Source: an uncultured Sphingomonadales bacterium (GTDB lineage Bacteria; Pseudomonadota; Alphaproteobacteria; Sphingomonadales; Sphingomonadaceae). Taken from it: DNA of 5,632 nucleotides. The stretch is from positions 1 to 5,632 of the forward strand of contig CAIKKO010000107.1 in the NCBI GenBank assembly GCA_903828025.1. Direction: 5' to 3'. The notes beneath the pieces were generated by a model. That model saw only the letters and a list, made by a program, of their open reading frames with translations. It was not told the origin of the DNA and did no database searches. Of this stretch, positions 1 through 5,398 are shown piece after piece (positions within the stretch are counted from its first letter, which is position 1; the number at the start of each line of letters is the position of its first letter). A program made the translations under genes and the position numbers.

Positions 1-419
1 TGGAGATAGGCGGCCAAGGCCTTGAGCTTGCGGTCCACTTCGAGAAATGCCGCACCGTCCTTGGCCGAAAAACGGGCGATTTCCTGTGCGGTCCGCTCCG
101 GATCGGACCACCAGCGAATAATCTCTCCATCGCCCAGCGGCACCGTCAGGATCGGATCGCAGGCCACCATGCTGAGGCCGTGACGGCCCAGATCGAGATC
201 GCGGATCACCGTCGGCATCAGCATCGAGGCGATGTACGATGTGAACGAAACGCGGTGGCCGGGAATGACCTCCTCGGTCACGCAGGCCCCGCCGACAATC
301 CCGCGCGCTTCGAGCACCAGCACCGAGCGACCCGCGCGGGCGAGATAGGCAGCTGCGGTCAACCCGTTGTGCCCAGCGCCGATAACAATCGCGTCGTATG
401 TCTGCGCCTGCGATGCCAT
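1..419 (-). CDS. COG1233-type FAD-dependent oxidoreductase, N-terminal part (cut by left edge)
   Basis: Reading the minus strand from the ATG at 417-419 gives about 139 open codons to the window edge. The start MASQAQTYDAIVIGAGHNGL is a classic Rossmann FAD-binding beta-alpha-beta: G14-x-G16-x-x-G19, with the acidic ribose-binding residue E37 after VLVLE. A glycine pair follows in GIVGGACVTEE, as in the phytoene desaturase/amine-oxidase superfamily. The GAGHNGL variant and the later stretch RDLDLGRHGL resemble PYROXD2-like proteins annotated as phytoene dehydrogenase-related (COG1233). These are FAD oxidoreductases with mostly unknown substrates, so carotenoid synthesis should not be assumed. 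The full family length is near 500-550 residues, so roughly the first quarter is present. A G-rich stretch at 428-436, read on the minus strand, lies about 9 nt upstream of the ATG and could be a ribosome binding site. The gene is divergent from the Rieske oxygenase at 520. The fold is secure; the substrate is not. Confidence 0.88.
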   Translation of the reverse strand, partial: MASQAQTYDAIVIGAGHNGLTAAAYLARAGRSVLVLEARGIVGGACVTEEVIPGHRVSFTSYIASMLMPTVIRDLDLGRHGLSMVACDPILTVPLGDGEIIRWWSDPERTAQEIARFSAKDGAAFLEVDRKLKALAAYL

Positions 420-519
420 TGCTGGACTTTCCCCCCACACCCGGTCGATTGGTACTGGAATGGTGCCCCATGCTCCCTTATAAGGCAAGCGTCTAATAAG
501 CGGCACAAGAGGGACGGAC
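420..519. promoter_or_regulatory. Divergent intergenic region, presumed to hold two promoters
   Basis: This 100-bp gap separates the starts of two genes read away from each other, so promoters for both should lie here. The clearest structure is the perfect 10-bp palindrome CCTTATAAGG at 476-485. Its TATAAG/TTATAA core could serve as a -10 element on either strand or as an operator half-site pair. A looser inverted repeat, GGTAC-N7-GTGCC (451-467, one mismatch), lies just to its left. No -35 box with 16-18 bp spacing to the palindrome core is convincing: TTGGTA at 449-454 is too far away. Regulatory function is inferred from the divergent layout and the dyads alone. Confidence 0.4.
507..513 (+). 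promoter_or_regulatory. Ribosome binding site of the Rieske oxygenase gene
   Basis: The purine run AAGAGGG ends 6 nt before the ATG at 520. It supports that start over the in-frame ATG at 547 (Met10), which has only GAAAACGGCGGC upstream. Confidence 0.55.
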
Positions 520-1656
520 ATGACCCTGAGCGAAGAAAACGGCGGCATGGAACAATCGCTGCCCAGTTCCGCCTACCTCACCGCAGAGGCATTCGCGGCA
601 GACCGCTCCGCCATTTTCGCGCACCAGTGGTTCTGCGCCGCGCGCGAGGAGGACTTGCCCGAAGTCGGCGACCATCTGGTGCTCGATATTGCCGGGGAAA
701 GCGTGCTCCTCGTCCGCGACAAGGCGGGCACCTTGCATGCGCACTACAACGTCTGCCGCCATCGCGGCTCACGCATGTGCGATGCGGCGAACGACGCGCG
801 CTGGGGCGTGACGCTCGATGCGGGCGTTGTTGGCCGCAACATGATCCGCTGCCCCTACCACGGCTGGTCCTATGGCTTCGACGGCAAGCTGCTCGCTGCG
901 CCGCAATTGCAGGATACGCCGGGCTTCAACAAGGCGGACTTTCCGCTCCACAAAGTCGGCATCGCGCTGTGGGGCGGGTTCGTGTTCCTGAACCTGACGA
1001 GCGAAAGCGCGCCCGATTTCGAAGCGGAACTCGCCGAACCGGCACGCCGCCTCGCCAACTATCCGCTGGCCGATCTGCGCACCGGCCAGACGATCCGCTA
1101 CGACGTGCACGCCAACTGGAAGCTGATCCTCGAGAACTACAACGAGTGCTACCACTGCCCCGGCGTGCATCCGGAATTGACCGCCATCGTGCCGGCCTTC
1201 CGCGAGCGCGGCGGGATTGATCTCGATTGGGAAGCCGGCATCCCGCACCGCGAGGGCGCTTATACGTATACCATGAGCGGAACGACCACGCGCGCGCCCT
1301 TCCCCGGCCTCTCCGAGGACGAGAAAGTGCGCCACAAGGGCGAACTGATCTATCCCAACCTCATGTTCAGTGTCTCGTGCGATCACGCCGCAGCCTTCGT
1401 GCTCTGGCCGGTCGCGGCGGACCGCACCGTGATCGAATGCCGCTTCCTGTTCCACCGCGACGAGATGGCCCGCGCCGATTTCGACCCCTCCGATGCGGTC
1501 GACTTCTGGGATCTCGTCAACCGGCAGGACTGGGCAGTGTGCGAGCGCGTGCAATCGGGCATCGCAGCGCGAGTCCACACCCATGGCTTCTACGCTCCGA
1601 TCGAGGACTTGAGCCTTGATATCCGGCGCTATGTCAGCCGCTTCGAAAGGCCCTGA
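520..1656 (+). CDS. Rieske [2Fe-2S] non-haem iron oxygenase, alpha (catalytic) subunit
   Basis: This 378-residue protein is a ring-hydroxylating-type oxygenase alpha subunit. The N-terminal Rieske domain (about residues 35-150) has C79-x-H81 and C111-x-x-H114 in CRHRG and CPYHGWSYGFDG. The C-terminal catalytic domain (about 190-378) has NECYHCPGVH, giving iron ligands H212 and H217, with D331 in DFWDLVNRQDW as the probable carboxylate ligand. E209 sits where naphthalene dioxygenase has its bridging aspartate (D205), a feature known from CntA-type carnitine oxygenases and the related choline/glycine-betaine group. That points to this broad branch rather than to classical arene dioxygenases, but the substrate is open. 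The spacing between the two Rieske halves is 29 residues, longer than the usual 15-17. Such enzymes need a reductase and sometimes a ferredoxin; neither is encoded here, nor is a beta subunit, so the enzyme may be an alpha homotrimer with a distant reductase. It is divergent from the flavoprotein at 1-419 and lies 118 bp upstream of the FAH-family gene. Confidence 0.93.
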   Translation: MTLSEENGGMEQSLPSSAYLTAEAFAADRSAIFAHQWFCAAREEDLPEVGDHLVLDIAGESVLLVRDKAGTLHAHYNVCRHRGSRMCDAANDARWGVTLDAGVVGRNMIRCPYHGWSYGFDGKLLAAPQLQDTPGFNKADFPLHKVGIALWGGFVFLNLTSESAPDFEAELAEPARRLANYPLADLRTGQTIRYDVHANWKLILENYNECYHCPGVHPELTAIVPAFRERGGIDLDWEAGIPHREGAYTYTMSGTTTRAPFPGLSEDEKVRHKGELIYPNLMFSVSCDHAAAFVLWPVAADRTVIECRFLFHRDEMARADFDPSDAVDFWDLVNRQDWAVCERVQSGIAARVHTHGFYAPIEDLSLDIRRYVSRFERP

Positions 1657-1757
1657 CCCGGCGCGGCCACGGCATCCAATCATGGCGTCGATGGATGTTC
1701 ATCAATCCGAACACGTTGTCGCTCCCGCTTGAGGCTACTACGTGGCAGGCTTCTACT

Positions 1758-1767
1758 GGGGAGAGGA
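1758..1767 (+). promoter_or_regulatory. Strong ribosome binding site fixing the FAH-family start
   Basis: GGGGAGAGGA ends 7 nt before the ATG at 1775. It lies inside the reading frame that would open at GTG 1742, so it argues that translation begins at 1775 and not at the GTG. Confidence 0.7.
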
Positions 1768-1774
1768 TTTGCTC

Positions 1775-2737
1775 ATGCGTCTCGCAACGCTTCGTGACGG
1801 AACGCCGGATGGACGGCTCGTTGTGGTTTCGCCCGATGGCAGCGCCTGTGCCCCCGCCCCCTACCCCACGCTGCAGGCCGCGCTGGAGAGCTGGGCCGAA
1901 GCTGCGCCGCAGCTCGCCGCGATCAGCGCGTTTCCCGATGCGCTCGACCCTGCGCAAATTGCCGCCCCGCTACCGCGCGCATGGCAGTGGCTTGATGGTT
2001 CGGCCTACCAGAGCCACGGCGATCTGATGGATGCGGTGCTCGGCATCACCAAGCCCAAGACCGACCTGCCGCTGATGTACCAGGGCACCTCGGACACGTT
2101 CTATGCCCCGGGCGACGACGTGAAATTCCCGGACGAAGCGCTCGGCATCGATTTCGAGGGCGAGTTCGGCGTGATCGTCGATACCGTGCCGATGGGTGTC
2201 ACGCCTGCCGACGCGCTGGGGCACATCAAGCTGCTCGTGCAGATCAACGACTGGTCGCTGCGCACGCTCGCGGGGCCCGAAATGCGCACCGGCTTCGGCT
2301 GGATTCAGGCCAAGCCGCCGTGCAGCATGGCCGCGTTTGCCGTCACGCCGGACGAATTGGGCGATGACTGGCGGAATGGCCGCGTCTGCCTCACGCTCAA
2401 GGTCGATTGGAACGGCAAGCCGTTCGGCGCGGCGAATGGCGAGCCGATGGGCTTCGGCTTCCACGAACTCGTCGCCCACGCCGCGCGCACGCGCGATCTG
2501 GTGGCGGGCACGGTCATCGGCTCGGGCACCGTTTCGAATGCCAATTTCCGCGAAGTTGGCTCCTCGTGCATTGCCGAACGGCGCGGGATCGAAGTGATCG
2601 ACGAAGGCGCGGCCCGCACCGAATTCATGCGCTTTGGCGATACAGTCCGCATGGTTGCGGTCGATGCCGCTGGCCGCGCCCCGTTCGGCATGATCGAACA
2701 GACAGTGGTGCGCGCGGCCAGTCCGAAGGCACCCTGA
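1775..2737 (+). CDS. Fumarylacetoacetate hydrolase (FAH) family protein
   Basis: The product is 320 residues. The ATG at 1775 is preferred over the GTG at 1742 because of the strong upstream Shine-Dalgarno and because MRLATLRDGTPDGRLVVVS is a typical family N-terminus. An N-terminal domain (about 1-75) precedes the FAH catalytic fold (about 80-315). The divalent-metal site is visible: E128 and E130 in DFEGEFGVIVD and D159 in QINDWSLR, with D107 in QGTSDTFY as the likely first aspartate ligand. Later family signatures are GSGTVSN (250-256) and the closing FGDTVRM. Members hydrolyse C-C bonds in fumarylacetoacetate-like diketo acids, decarboxylate, or hydrate related compounds. By hand alignment with mouse FAH, the position of the catalytic histidine (H133, seven residues after the first aspartate) holds D114, so true fumarylacetoacetase activity is doubtful. 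It may share a transcript with the Rieske oxygenase upstream, but the 118-bp gap leaves room for its own promoter; none is clear by eye. It converges on the protease gene. Confidence 0.93.
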   Translation: MRLATLRDGTPDGRLVVVSPDGSACAPAPYPTLQAALESWAEAAPQLAAISAFPDALDPAQIAAPLPRAWQWLDGSAYQSHGDLMDAVLGITKPKTDLPLMYQGTSDTFYAPGDDVKFPDEALGIDFEGEFGVIVDTVPMGVTPADALGHIKLLVQINDWSLRTLAGPEMRTGFGWIQAKPPCSMAAFAVTPDELGDDWRNGRVCLTLKVDWNGKPFGAANGEPMGFGFHELVAHAARTRDLVAGTVIGSGTVSNANFREVGSSCIAERRGIEVIDEGAARTEFMRFGDTVRMVAVDAAGRAPFGMIEQTVVRAASPKAP

Positions 2738-2744
2738 GCCCCGC

Positions 2745-2760
2745 GCCCGTCCGGACAGGC
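2745..2760. other. Imperfect 16-bp dyad in the convergent gap
   Basis: The 33-bp gap between two converging stop codons (2737 and 2771) contains GCCCGTCCGGACAGGC. This is a palindrome around GTCCGGAC (2749-2756) with a single mismatched pair (2748/2757). A hairpin here could help end transcription from both sides, but there is no T-run on either strand and no proper loop, so it is not called a terminator. Confidence 0.25.
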
Positions 2761-2770
2761 CGAGCGCCCG

Positions 2771-3088
2771 CTACAGCACCAGATCGCCAGCCACGAGCGT
2801 GGAGGCACCGTCGCAGCGGACCCAGAAATCCGCAATCCCGTCACCGTTGGTGTCGCCCTGCAAGATCACCCCGCCCGTGACCACCGCGACCCGCAGCTGA
2901 CCAGCAATGTGGCCGAACGCGTCGGTGCCGATAAAGGCAAATGCATCGTTCACGCCAGCGGTCGCCGCGTTGGCATCGACCGCCGAAAGGTCGATCTTGT
3001 CACCCTCGGCATGGTTGAAGTCCATGATCAGGTCGCAGGTGGTTGCCGAAGTCCCGGCGAAATCACCGCCCGCGAACACAAAGGTATC
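2771..3088 (-). other. M10_C-like C-terminal domain and type I secretion signal region
   Basis: Residues 733-837 of the protease run from the last RTX turn (SDTFVFAGGDF) through DLIMDFNHAEGDKIDLSAVDAN, AFAFIGTDAFGHIAGQLRV and DTNGDGIADF to the end DLVL. This order (DxIxDFxxxxGDKIDLS, then FIGxxxF, then G.L) is typical of serralysin C-terminal domains, which in known relatives carry the uncleaved signal for ABC-exporter secretion. Function is assigned by family resemblance. Confidence 0.75.
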
Positions 3089-5284
3089 CGAGCCCGCACC
3101 GCCGGTCATGATATCGCGCCCGGCCCCGCCGACGATCAGGTCGTTGCCCGCCTCACCGCGCAATGTATCCGCGCCGGCCTTGCCCCAGAGCTGATCGTCC
3201 CCCAGCCCGCCGCGCAAGAGATTGGCTCCGTCGTTGCCGATGATCACATTGTTGTCGGCGTTGCCGATGGCGGTGAGATCGGCTGTGCCGGTCAGCGTAA
3301 GGTCTTCAAGCCCGGCTGAAAGCGTGAAACTGACCGACGAAACCGCGCTGTCATGCCCGCCCCCGGCCAGCTCGACAATCCGGTCGCCGACATTGTCGAT
3401 CACGTAGCTGTCATTCCCCGCCCCGCCGGTCATGATATCCGCGCCCGCACCGCCGTCGATCAGATTGGCAGCCGCATTGCCGATAATCTTGTTGGCCAGT
3501 TCGTTGCCAGTCGCGTTAAGGCCGCCGGTAGCGAGCGTCAGGTTTTCGACATTGGCGGCGAGAACGGTGTTGCTGGCGGACGATATCTCGGTGTCGGTGC
3601 CGCCCCCGGCCGCTTCGACCACCACATCCTTGGCATCGACCACATAGGTATCGTTGCCCGCGCCGCCGATCAGCGTATCGTCGCCCAGCCCGCCGTCGAG
3701 CCGGTTGTTGCCGGCGTTGCCGGTCAAGGTATCGGCGAAGCTGGAGCCGATCAGGTTTTCGATCTTCGCAAGCGTATCGTGGCCCGCGCCAAGCGTGTCC
3801 TGCGGCCCGGTGAGCGCGAGGCTGACGCTGACCGCGCCGGTCGACCCGGCATAGCTGGCCGTATCGCTGCCGTTGCCGCCGTTCAGCGTGTCGTCACCGG
3901 CCCCGCCGACCAGTACGTCATTGCCGTCCCCGCCCAAGAGCGTGTCGTTGCCCGCCCCGCCCTCAAGCCGGTCGGCCCCCGCGCTTCCGGTCAGCTGATC
4001 CGCGCTGGCGCTGCCGATGACCCTTTCGATGCTGACCAGCGTATCGGTGCCGATGGCCGCCTTGTCGCCCGCATCAATCCCGCTGGCCGTGCCCGCGCCG
4101 AGGTCGACATACACCCCGGCCTTGGCTCCGGCGTAGTTGACCGTGTCGAGTCCGTCGCCGCCGTTGAAGCTGTCATTGCCCGTGTCGGTGCCGGCCGCGA
4201 AGGTATCGTCGCCCGCCTGACCGTTCTCGGTGTCCGCACCCGCGCCGCCGTCGATCAGATCATTGCCCGCGCCGCCGCTGATCGTGTCGTTGCCGTCGTT
4301 GCCGCGCAGTTGGTTGGCCGCGTCGTTGCCGACAATCGTGTCGTTGCCATGCCCGCCATTGGCGTTCTCGATGATGCACTTGAAGGCAATGCCGATATTG
4401 GCATCGAGCGTGGTCTTGTCATAGGCCAGCTGCGAATAGGTGCCCGGCACCAGCGTGATCGAGGTGCCCTTGGTGAACGCGCTCACGTCGAGCGTGTCAA
4501 TGCCGCCCGCGTCCCAGATCGTCTCGTACACCGGCTGGTCGGGTGTGAAGGTGTAGGTATCGTTGCCCGCGTGGAACGCCATATTCGCGCCGTAGAGGTT
4601 CTGCACCGCCGCGATGTCGTAAACGCCCGGGGTCAGGATGATGAACTGCGCATCGCTGCTGCCCGGCTTGAAATAGAAATCACCCTTGGGGTCTGTGTAC
4701 GACATGATCGTATAGCGCATGTCGTCATAACCGGCGGGAATGATATTGCCTTCGAACGGGTGAGCGAGCCCCAGCGCGTGGCCGATCTCGTGCATCATCG
4801 CCACGAAATCGTAGGTATAGGGCTGGAAGGTGCCGTCCTTGATCCCCGGTTCGATCCAGACGTCGCCCTGCGAGGGATCGGTGCCATCGCTGTAAATCTT
4901 GGTATAGCCCCAGAAGCTGCTTGAGACGGCGGATGAAAAGGCAATGCGGATGTCGCCAACCACCCCGGCTGCGGTCTCGGGCACTTTGGTGAAACTGAGG
5001 TTGGCGACATCGGCCCAGCGTTGAAACGCCAGGTCGATGCCGGGCACTTGCGCATCGGTAACCCCGAAGTGCTGCGTGGCGGTTGGCTCCTTGCCGTAGT
5101 TGCTGGTGAACTTCGAAGCCACGCCGTCGAGGAAGGGAAAGCTGTAGCTGATCGTGGTCTTGCCGCCCGACACGGTCGACCACTTGGTCCGGAAGTACGC
5201 TTGCGAATCATAAAGTGAATCGACGAACGGGTCGCCGGTGAGAGCAAACCGGGTCTGCGGCGCGCTGTCGGTATACAAGGTCAT
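2771..5284 (-). CDS. Serralysin-type (M10) zinc metalloprotease with expanded RTX calcium-binding region
   Basis: This is an 837-residue protein; residue numbers run from the ATG at 5282-5284, chosen for its strong ribosome binding site. The catalytic domain covers about residues 40-235. It has the metzincin zinc motif HEIGHALGLAHP (H165, E166, H169, H175) and the Met-turn YTIMSY (M194, with Y196 as the serralysin tyrosine ligand). YDIAAVQNLYGAN (222-234) and WDAGGIDTLDVSAF (257-270) are serralysin landmarks leading into the beta-roll. RTX nonapeptides of the GGxGxDxLx kind are spread over about 310-735 among two sorts of duplicated module. The last 100 residues look like an M10_C domain with an acidic DTNGDGIADF loop (811-820), ending DLVL, an acidic-then-hydrophobic tail typical of type I secretion signals. 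There is no N-terminal Sec signal; the first 40 residues may be a short propeptide. Classical serralysins are about 470-480 residues, so some 350 residues of RTX material are extra. The expected role is an extracellular, calcium-dependent endopeptidase. No exporter or inhibitor gene is adjacent. Confidence 0.94.
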   Translation of the reverse strand: MTLYTDSAPQTRFALTGDPFVDSLYDSQAYFRTKWSTVSGGKTTISYSFPFLDGVASKFTSNYGKEPTATQHFGVTDAQVPGIDLAFQRWADVANLSFTKVPETAAGVVGDIRIAFSSAVSSSFWGYTKIYSDGTDPSQGDVWIEPGIKDGTFQPYTYDFVAMMHEIGHALGLAHPFEGNIIPAGYDDMRYTIMSYTDPKGDFYFKPGSSDAQFIILTPGVYDIAAVQNLYGANMAFHAGNDTYTFTPDQPVYETIWDAGGIDTLDVSAFTKGTSITLVPGTYSQLAYDKTTLDANIGIAFKCIIENANGGHGNDTIVGNDAANQLRGNDGNDTISGGAGNDLIDGGAGADTENGQAGDDTFAAGTDTGNDSFNGGDGLDTVNYAGAKAGVYVDLGAGTASGIDAGDKAAIGTDTLVSIERVIGSASADQLTGSAGADRLEGGAGNDTLLGGDGNDVLVGGAGDDTLNGGNGSDTASYAGSTGAVSVSLALTGPQDTLGAGHDTLAKIENLIGSSFADTLTGNAGNNRLDGGLGDDTLIGGAGNDTYVVDAKDVVVEAAGGGTDTEISSASNTVLAANVENLTLATGGLNATGNELANKIIGNAAANLIDGGAGADIMTGGAGNDSYVIDNVGDRIVELAGGGHDSAVSSVSFTLSAGLEDLTLTGTADLTAIGNADNNVIIGNDGANLLRGGLGDDQLWGKAGADTLRGEAGNDLIVGGAGRDIMTGGAGSDTFVFAGGDFAGTSATTCDLIMDFNHAEGDKIDLSAVDANAATAGVNDAFAFIGTDAFGHIAGQLRVAVVTGGVILQGDTNGDGIADFWVRCDGASTLVAGDLVL
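3173..3655 (-). repeat. Duplicated ~80-residue 'NDxYVxD…LTLxG…GN' module inside the protease
   Basis: Two tandem copies occupy residues 544-623 (3416-3655) and 624-704 (3173-3415). Shared landmarks in order are NDTYVVD / NDSYVID, a VVVEAAGGGTDT / RIVELAGGGHDS block, NVENLTLATG / GLEDLTLTG, NATGNELANKIIGN / TAIGNADNNVIIGN, and closing RTX turns. They differ by a one-residue gap in two places. The sequences are diverged, so the duplication is either not recent or was acquired as separate modules. Confidence 0.78.
3656..4147 (-). repeat. Duplicated 'YAG…IE(R/N)xIGS' module inside the protease
   Basis: Two diverged copies follow each other. Residues 380-473 (3866-4147) start DTVNYAG, continue through VYVDLGAG, GTDTLVSIERVIGSASADQLTG and end with RTX turns. 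Residues 474-543 (3656-3865) start DTASYAG, continue through VSVSLA, GHDTLAKIENLIGSSFADTLTG and end with RTX turns. The first copy is about 24 residues longer, mainly from extra RTX turns. Such modules are familiar in RTX proteins of alphaproteobacteria; the duplication here is read directly from the translation. Confidence 0.75.
4734..4792 (-). other. Zinc-binding motif of the metalloprotease
   Basis: The CAC codon of the first zinc histidine (H165) is at 4790-4792. The codons continue leftward through E166, H169, G172 and H175 (HExxHxxGxxHP). All three histidines, the catalytic glutamate and the following proline are intact; the Met-turn lies just beyond, with M194 at 4703-4705. The enzyme is therefore predicted to be active rather than degenerate. 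Confidence 0.9.
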
Positions 5285-5288
5285 GGTG

Positions 5289-5297
5289 CCCTCCCCT
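5289..5297 (-). promoter_or_regulatory. Ribosome binding site fixing the protease start
   Basis: On the minus strand AGGGGAGGG lies 4 nt before the ATG at 5282-5284. It is much stronger than anything ahead of the upstream in-frame ATG at 5324-5326 (only GCAGAGA), so the shorter, 837-residue protein is preferred. Confidence 0.7.
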
Positions 5298-5398
5298 GCG
5301 CATTCGGCCGCAGTGGCCAAACGCATTCTCTGCGGCGAACCCTTAGGGAATCACTTCAGGGTGTCATGCGATCATAACGCGGCCCCAGCCAATTTCCT
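5298..5398. other. Intergenic leader of the protease gene, no clear promoter
   Basis: This stretch separates the stop of the right-hand flavoprotein (5399) from the protease ribosome binding site; both genes are on the minus strand. A protease promoter would be expected here, but I see no -35/-10 pair with acceptable spacing. A short dyad CCCTTAGGG (5340-5348) is present; it is too small to be called a terminator or operator with confidence. Confidence 0.3.

Larger units (their letters stand above)
3080..4357 (-). repeat. RTX nonapeptide calcium-binding array (five blocks)
   Basis: On the minus strand this stretch encodes tandem GGxGxDxLx repeats forming parallel beta-rolls that bind calcium between turns. 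The blocks lie at residues about 310-378 (4151-4357), 423-473 (3866-4018), 512-543 (3656-3751), 601-623 (3416-3484) and 681-735 (3080-3244). Clear units include GGAGNDLID, GGAGNDTLL, GGDGNDVLV, GGAGDDTLN and EAGNDLIVGG. At the DNA level this gives dense GCCGCC/GCCCGC repetition that is protein-coding and not a non-coding repeat. Confidence 0.9.

Noticed and set aside
180..1220. A 346-codon plus-strand frame crossing the left flavoprotein and the oxygenase
   Set aside because: It spans the divergent promoter region, is arginine-rich and lacks any motif, while real genes on both sides use other frames.
769..1683. A 304-codon minus-strand frame over the Rieske oxygenase
   Set aside because: It is a GC-rich shadow. 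The plus-strand frame carries all Rieske and iron-site motifs; the minus-strand translation has none.
1657..1774. Promoter for the FAH-family gene (TTGAGG at 1729-1734 with TCTACT at 1752-1757)
   Set aside because: Both boxes match the consensus at only four of six bases, and the implied start would fall inside or next to the ribosome binding site. A short operon gap is equally possible.
2745..2760. Rho-independent terminator between the convergent genes
   Set aside because: The dyad has no loop and no T-run on either strand, so it is listed only as a low-confidence dyad.
2305..2844. A minus-strand frame overlapping the FAH gene end and the protease end
   Set aside because: It covers two convergent real genes in shadow frames, and its composition is non-protein-like.
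3080..4357. Dense short DNA repeats that might suggest a CRISPR or satellite array
   Set aside because: The repeats keep the reading frame and encode RTX nonapeptides. There are no identical direct repeats with unique spacers of constant length.
3353..4924. A 523-codon open frame on the plus strand, antisense to the protease
   Set aside because: It mirrors the RTX region, where GC-rich repeated glycine, aspartate and alanine codons keep the opposite frame free of stops. Its translation shows no recognisable domain, and the minus strand has an unmistakable protease.
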